Part shown: piece by piece, positions 36,199 to 38,422 of the stretch
How the letters are laid out: the number at the start of each line of letters is the position of its first letter
Numbering within the stretch: position 1 is the stretch's first letter
From: Actinomycetales bacterium
Lineage (GTDB): Bacteria; Actinomycetota; Actinomycetes; S36-B12; UBA5976
DNA: 38,422 nt
NCBI GenBank assembly: GCA_027484085.1
Contig: JAIXQF010000010.1
Span: forward strand, 250,970-289,391
Direction: 5' to 3'
Notes under the pieces: model-generated
Told to the model about the DNA's origin: nothing
Database searches by the model: none
The model's input: the letters and a program-made list of their open reading frames with translations, nothing else
Made by a program: the position numbers and the translations under genes

Positions 36199-37464
36199 AT
36201 GAATGACATCCTTAGCGAACTTGGTTGGCGCAATTTAGTTGCCCAACACACTCCGGAACTACCTGAAGAATTAGCTAAGGGTCATGTCACTTTGTATTGC
36301 GGCTTTGATCCAACCGCACCAAGTTTGCACATGGGTAACTTGGCTCAGATCGTCACGATGTCACGTTTCCAACAACTTGGCCACACACCAATCGCACTTG
36401 TCGGTGGAGCCACTGGTTTGATCGGTGACCCAAGTGGCAAGAATGCCGAACGCACTTTGAACACGACTGACACTGTCTTGGAATGGGTTGAAGGCATCCG
36501 CAAACAGCTCGAACCATTCTTTGATTTCTCAGGCAGCAATGCTTGCATCATGTCCAACAACTACATCTGGACTCATGACATGGATGTGTTGACTTACTTG
36601 CGTGACATCGGCAAACACTTCAGCGTCAATCGCATGCTTGACAAGGAATCAGTATCTGCGCGCCTAAATGGTGCTGGTATTTCTTACACCGAATTTAGTT
36701 ACCAGATCCTGCAATCCCTTGACTTCCTTGAGCTTTACCGCCGCCATGGCTGCACTTTGCAGATCGGTGGCTCGGATCAGTGGGGCAACATCACTGCAGG
36801 CACTGACTTAGTTCGACGCGTTGAAAGCGCGCAAGTTAACGGCTTAACAACACCGTTGGTAACCAAAGCGGACGGTACGAAATTTGGCAAGACGGAATCC
36901 GGAACCGTTTGGTTAGATCCAGAATTAACTTCGCCATATGCGTTCTACCAATTTTGGATTAACGCTGATGATCGTGATGTACAAACTTTGCTTCGCACAT
37001 TTACATTCCGCACGCAAGAAGAATTAGCTGCACTCGAATTAGCAACGGCCGAGAAACCACAAGCTCGTGAAGCGCAACGCGCACTTGCACATGACGTCAC
37101 AACACTTGTTCACGGTGATCATGCAACTGCGCAAGCTAAAGCTGCAGCCGCTGCATTGTTTGGGCAAGGGGAGTTGCGTGAACTCGATGCAACAACACTT
37201 GATAGCGCAATGCGGGAAGCACCAAATGCAGAAGTATCACTTAATGGCAACGCACCGACGGTGTCCGAATTGCTTGTTGCCTGTGAATTGGTAGCAAGTA
37301 ATGGCGCTGGTCGCCGGGCAATTGCCGAAGGTGGCGTCTCAGTTAACAACGTGAAGGTTACTGACGAGAATGCAACTGTTTCGGCAGATGATTTCTTGCA
37401 CGGCAAGTGGCTAGTGCTGCGTCGCGGCAAACGAACATTTGGTGGAATTTCCCTTATTAAATAA
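36199..37464 (+). CDS. tyrS: tyrosyl-tRNA synthetase
   Basis: Class I synthetase charging tRNA-Tyr. 421 residues. HIGH-type motif HMGN at 44-47 in PTAPSLHMGNLAQ; KMSKS-type motif KFGKT near 228-232; tyrosine recognition around YTEFSYQILQSLDF and GGSDQWGNI. A C-terminal S4 RNA-binding domain begins near residue 350 (VSELLVACELVASNGAGRRAIAEGGVSVNN). SD AGAGGA precedes the ATG by a few bases. Placement just before the rRNA operon is common in actinobacteria. Confidence 0.98.
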   Translation: MNDILSELGWRNLVAQHTPELPEELAKGHVTLYCGFDPTAPSLHMGNLAQIVTMSRFQQLGHTPIALVGGATGLIGDPSGKNAERTLNTTDTVLEWVEGIRKQLEPFFDFSGSNACIMSNNYIWTHDMDVLTYLRDIGKHFSVNRMLDKESVSARLNGAGISYTEFSYQILQSLDFLELYRRHGCTLQIGGSDQWGNITAGTDLVRRVESAQVNGLTTPLVTKADGTKFGKTESGTVWLDPELTSPYAFYQFWINADDRDVQTLLRTFTFRTQEELAALELATAEKPQAREAQRALAHDVTTLVHGDHATAQAKAAAAALFGQGELRELDATTLDSAMREAPNAEVSLNGNAPTVSELLVACELVASNGAGRRAIAEGGVSVNNVKVTDENATVSADDFLHGKWLVLRRGKRTFGGISLIK

Positions 37465-37471
37465 GGGTTTT
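37451..37471 (+). terminator. intrinsic terminator overlapping the tyrS stop
   Basis: CCCTTAT (37451-37457) pairs with ATAAGGG (37461-37467) around a TAA loop, followed by TTTT (37468-37471). The tyrS stop TAA (37462-37464) lies in the 3' arm. An alternative longer-range stem, AAGGGTTTT (37463-37471) with AAAGCCCTT (37502-37510), also ends in a T run. Confidence 0.6.
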
Positions 37472-37603
37472 CAGGCCTTTACCAAGTTGGCAATCTCAGC
37501 TAAAGCCCTTTTAATTCAAGGCCAATTTGTAATTAAGCCCGCAATAGTCTAAGTTTCATCGAGCAATACCAATCGTTATCAAACTTGCTAGTTGGCATCG
37601 GAT

Positions 37604-37632
37604 TTGACCTGAAACCAACAAATGACTAAGTT
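37604..37632 (+). promoter_or_regulatory. rRNA operon promoter
   Basis: TTGACC (37604-37609), exactly 17 nt, then TAAGTT (37627-37632). The best canonical promoter in the window; transcription should start near 37639, about 230 nt before mature 16S. Confidence 0.75.
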
Positions 37633-37867
37633 TGGTATCTCGCCCTGAAAACGGCCCAACAAAATTGGGAAATATTCTTGCGCGTTCGTACCTTGAGAAC
37701 TCAACAGCGTGCCACAAGTCAATACCAAAACCCCGTATTGGGTGGCTTTTGCCATCCCAATCGGAAATTCCTTTGGTAATTAACAACATAAGCAGATCAG
37801 CTTATTTGTCTATTGCCAGTGATACATCTCTTCGATGTGTCCCAGCCTTCGAGCTGGAACAAAGACA
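37633..37867 (+). other. pre-16S leader with antitermination-like and processing hairpins
   Basis: No gene lies between tyrS and 16S. Within it, CTTGAGAACTCAACAGCGTG (37692-37711) matches the segment typical of actinobacterial rRNA leaders and spacers that includes boxA-like antitermination signals. Hairpins: CAATAC/GTATTG (37720-37740), GGGTGGC with GCCATCCC (37740-37758, one bulge), GATACATC with GATGTGTC (37821-37841) and CCAGC with GCTGG (37842-37857). Some should form the RNase III processing stalk with the region after 16S, which is outside the window. Confidence 0.6.

Positions 37868-38422
<555 letters not shown>

Overview
The window looks like a chromosomal segment of a small, streamlined actinobacterium with moderate GC (my impression is near 50%, not computed). 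Evidence: actinobacterial 16S signatures at the right end; the order pyr genes-mihF-gmk-rpoZ-coaBC-metK-priA; an actinobacterial integration host factor (mIHF); a PriA without helicase motifs; infC-rpmI-rplT-trmH; and tyrS directly upstream of an rRNA operon. Short spacers, many 1-4 nt gene overlaps and the 16S resemble freshwater Nanopelagicales (acI-like), but that placement is inference. The left edge cuts pyrC and the right edge cuts the 16S gene.

Layout. (1) 1-10579: pyrimidine synthesis (pyrC', carA, carB, pyrK, pyrD class 1B, pyrF) running into mihF, gmk, rpoZ and coaBC. (2) 10580-11975: metK with a structured leader and a strong terminator. (3) 12012-16849: priA, def, fmt, rsmB. (4) 16877-20847: rpe and the riboflavin genes ribD, ribE, ribBA, ribH. 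(5) 20857-22657: hisE, hisG and an SseB-family gene. (6) 22658-25315: infC with an AUC start, rpmI, rplT and a TrmH-family methyltransferase whose first codons form a 13-bp hairpin. (7) 25388-27360: two coupled Gfo/Idh/MocA oxidoreductases. (8) 27371-30984: pheS, pheT. (9) 30998-31666, minus: MIP-family channel. (10) 31853-35591: a shortened arginine cluster, argC-argB-argR-argH. (11) 35592-36094, minus: a RelE/Phd-type toxin-antitoxin pair. (12) 36199-37464: tyrS. (13) 37604-38422: rRNA promoter, leader and the 5' part of 16S rRNA.

Nearly all genes are housekeeping, and I see no phage, IS element, CRISPR array or tRNA. The less ordinary material is regulatory and organisational: several candidate leaderless promoters with the -10 box 6-7 nt before the start codon (argC, antitoxin, hisE, pheS, rpe), two of them sharing the stop codon of the preceding gene; an AUC-initiated infC behind a hairpin that includes its Shine-Dalgarno (SD); an IF3 with a histone-like Lys/Ala tail; a terminator-like hairpin inside a coding region; a metK leader with two 8-bp inverted repeats; and an arginine cluster lacking argJ, argD, argF and argG. 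I found no convincing new multi-gene system; the oxidoreductase pair and the toxin-antitoxin pair are the only accessory-looking cargo.
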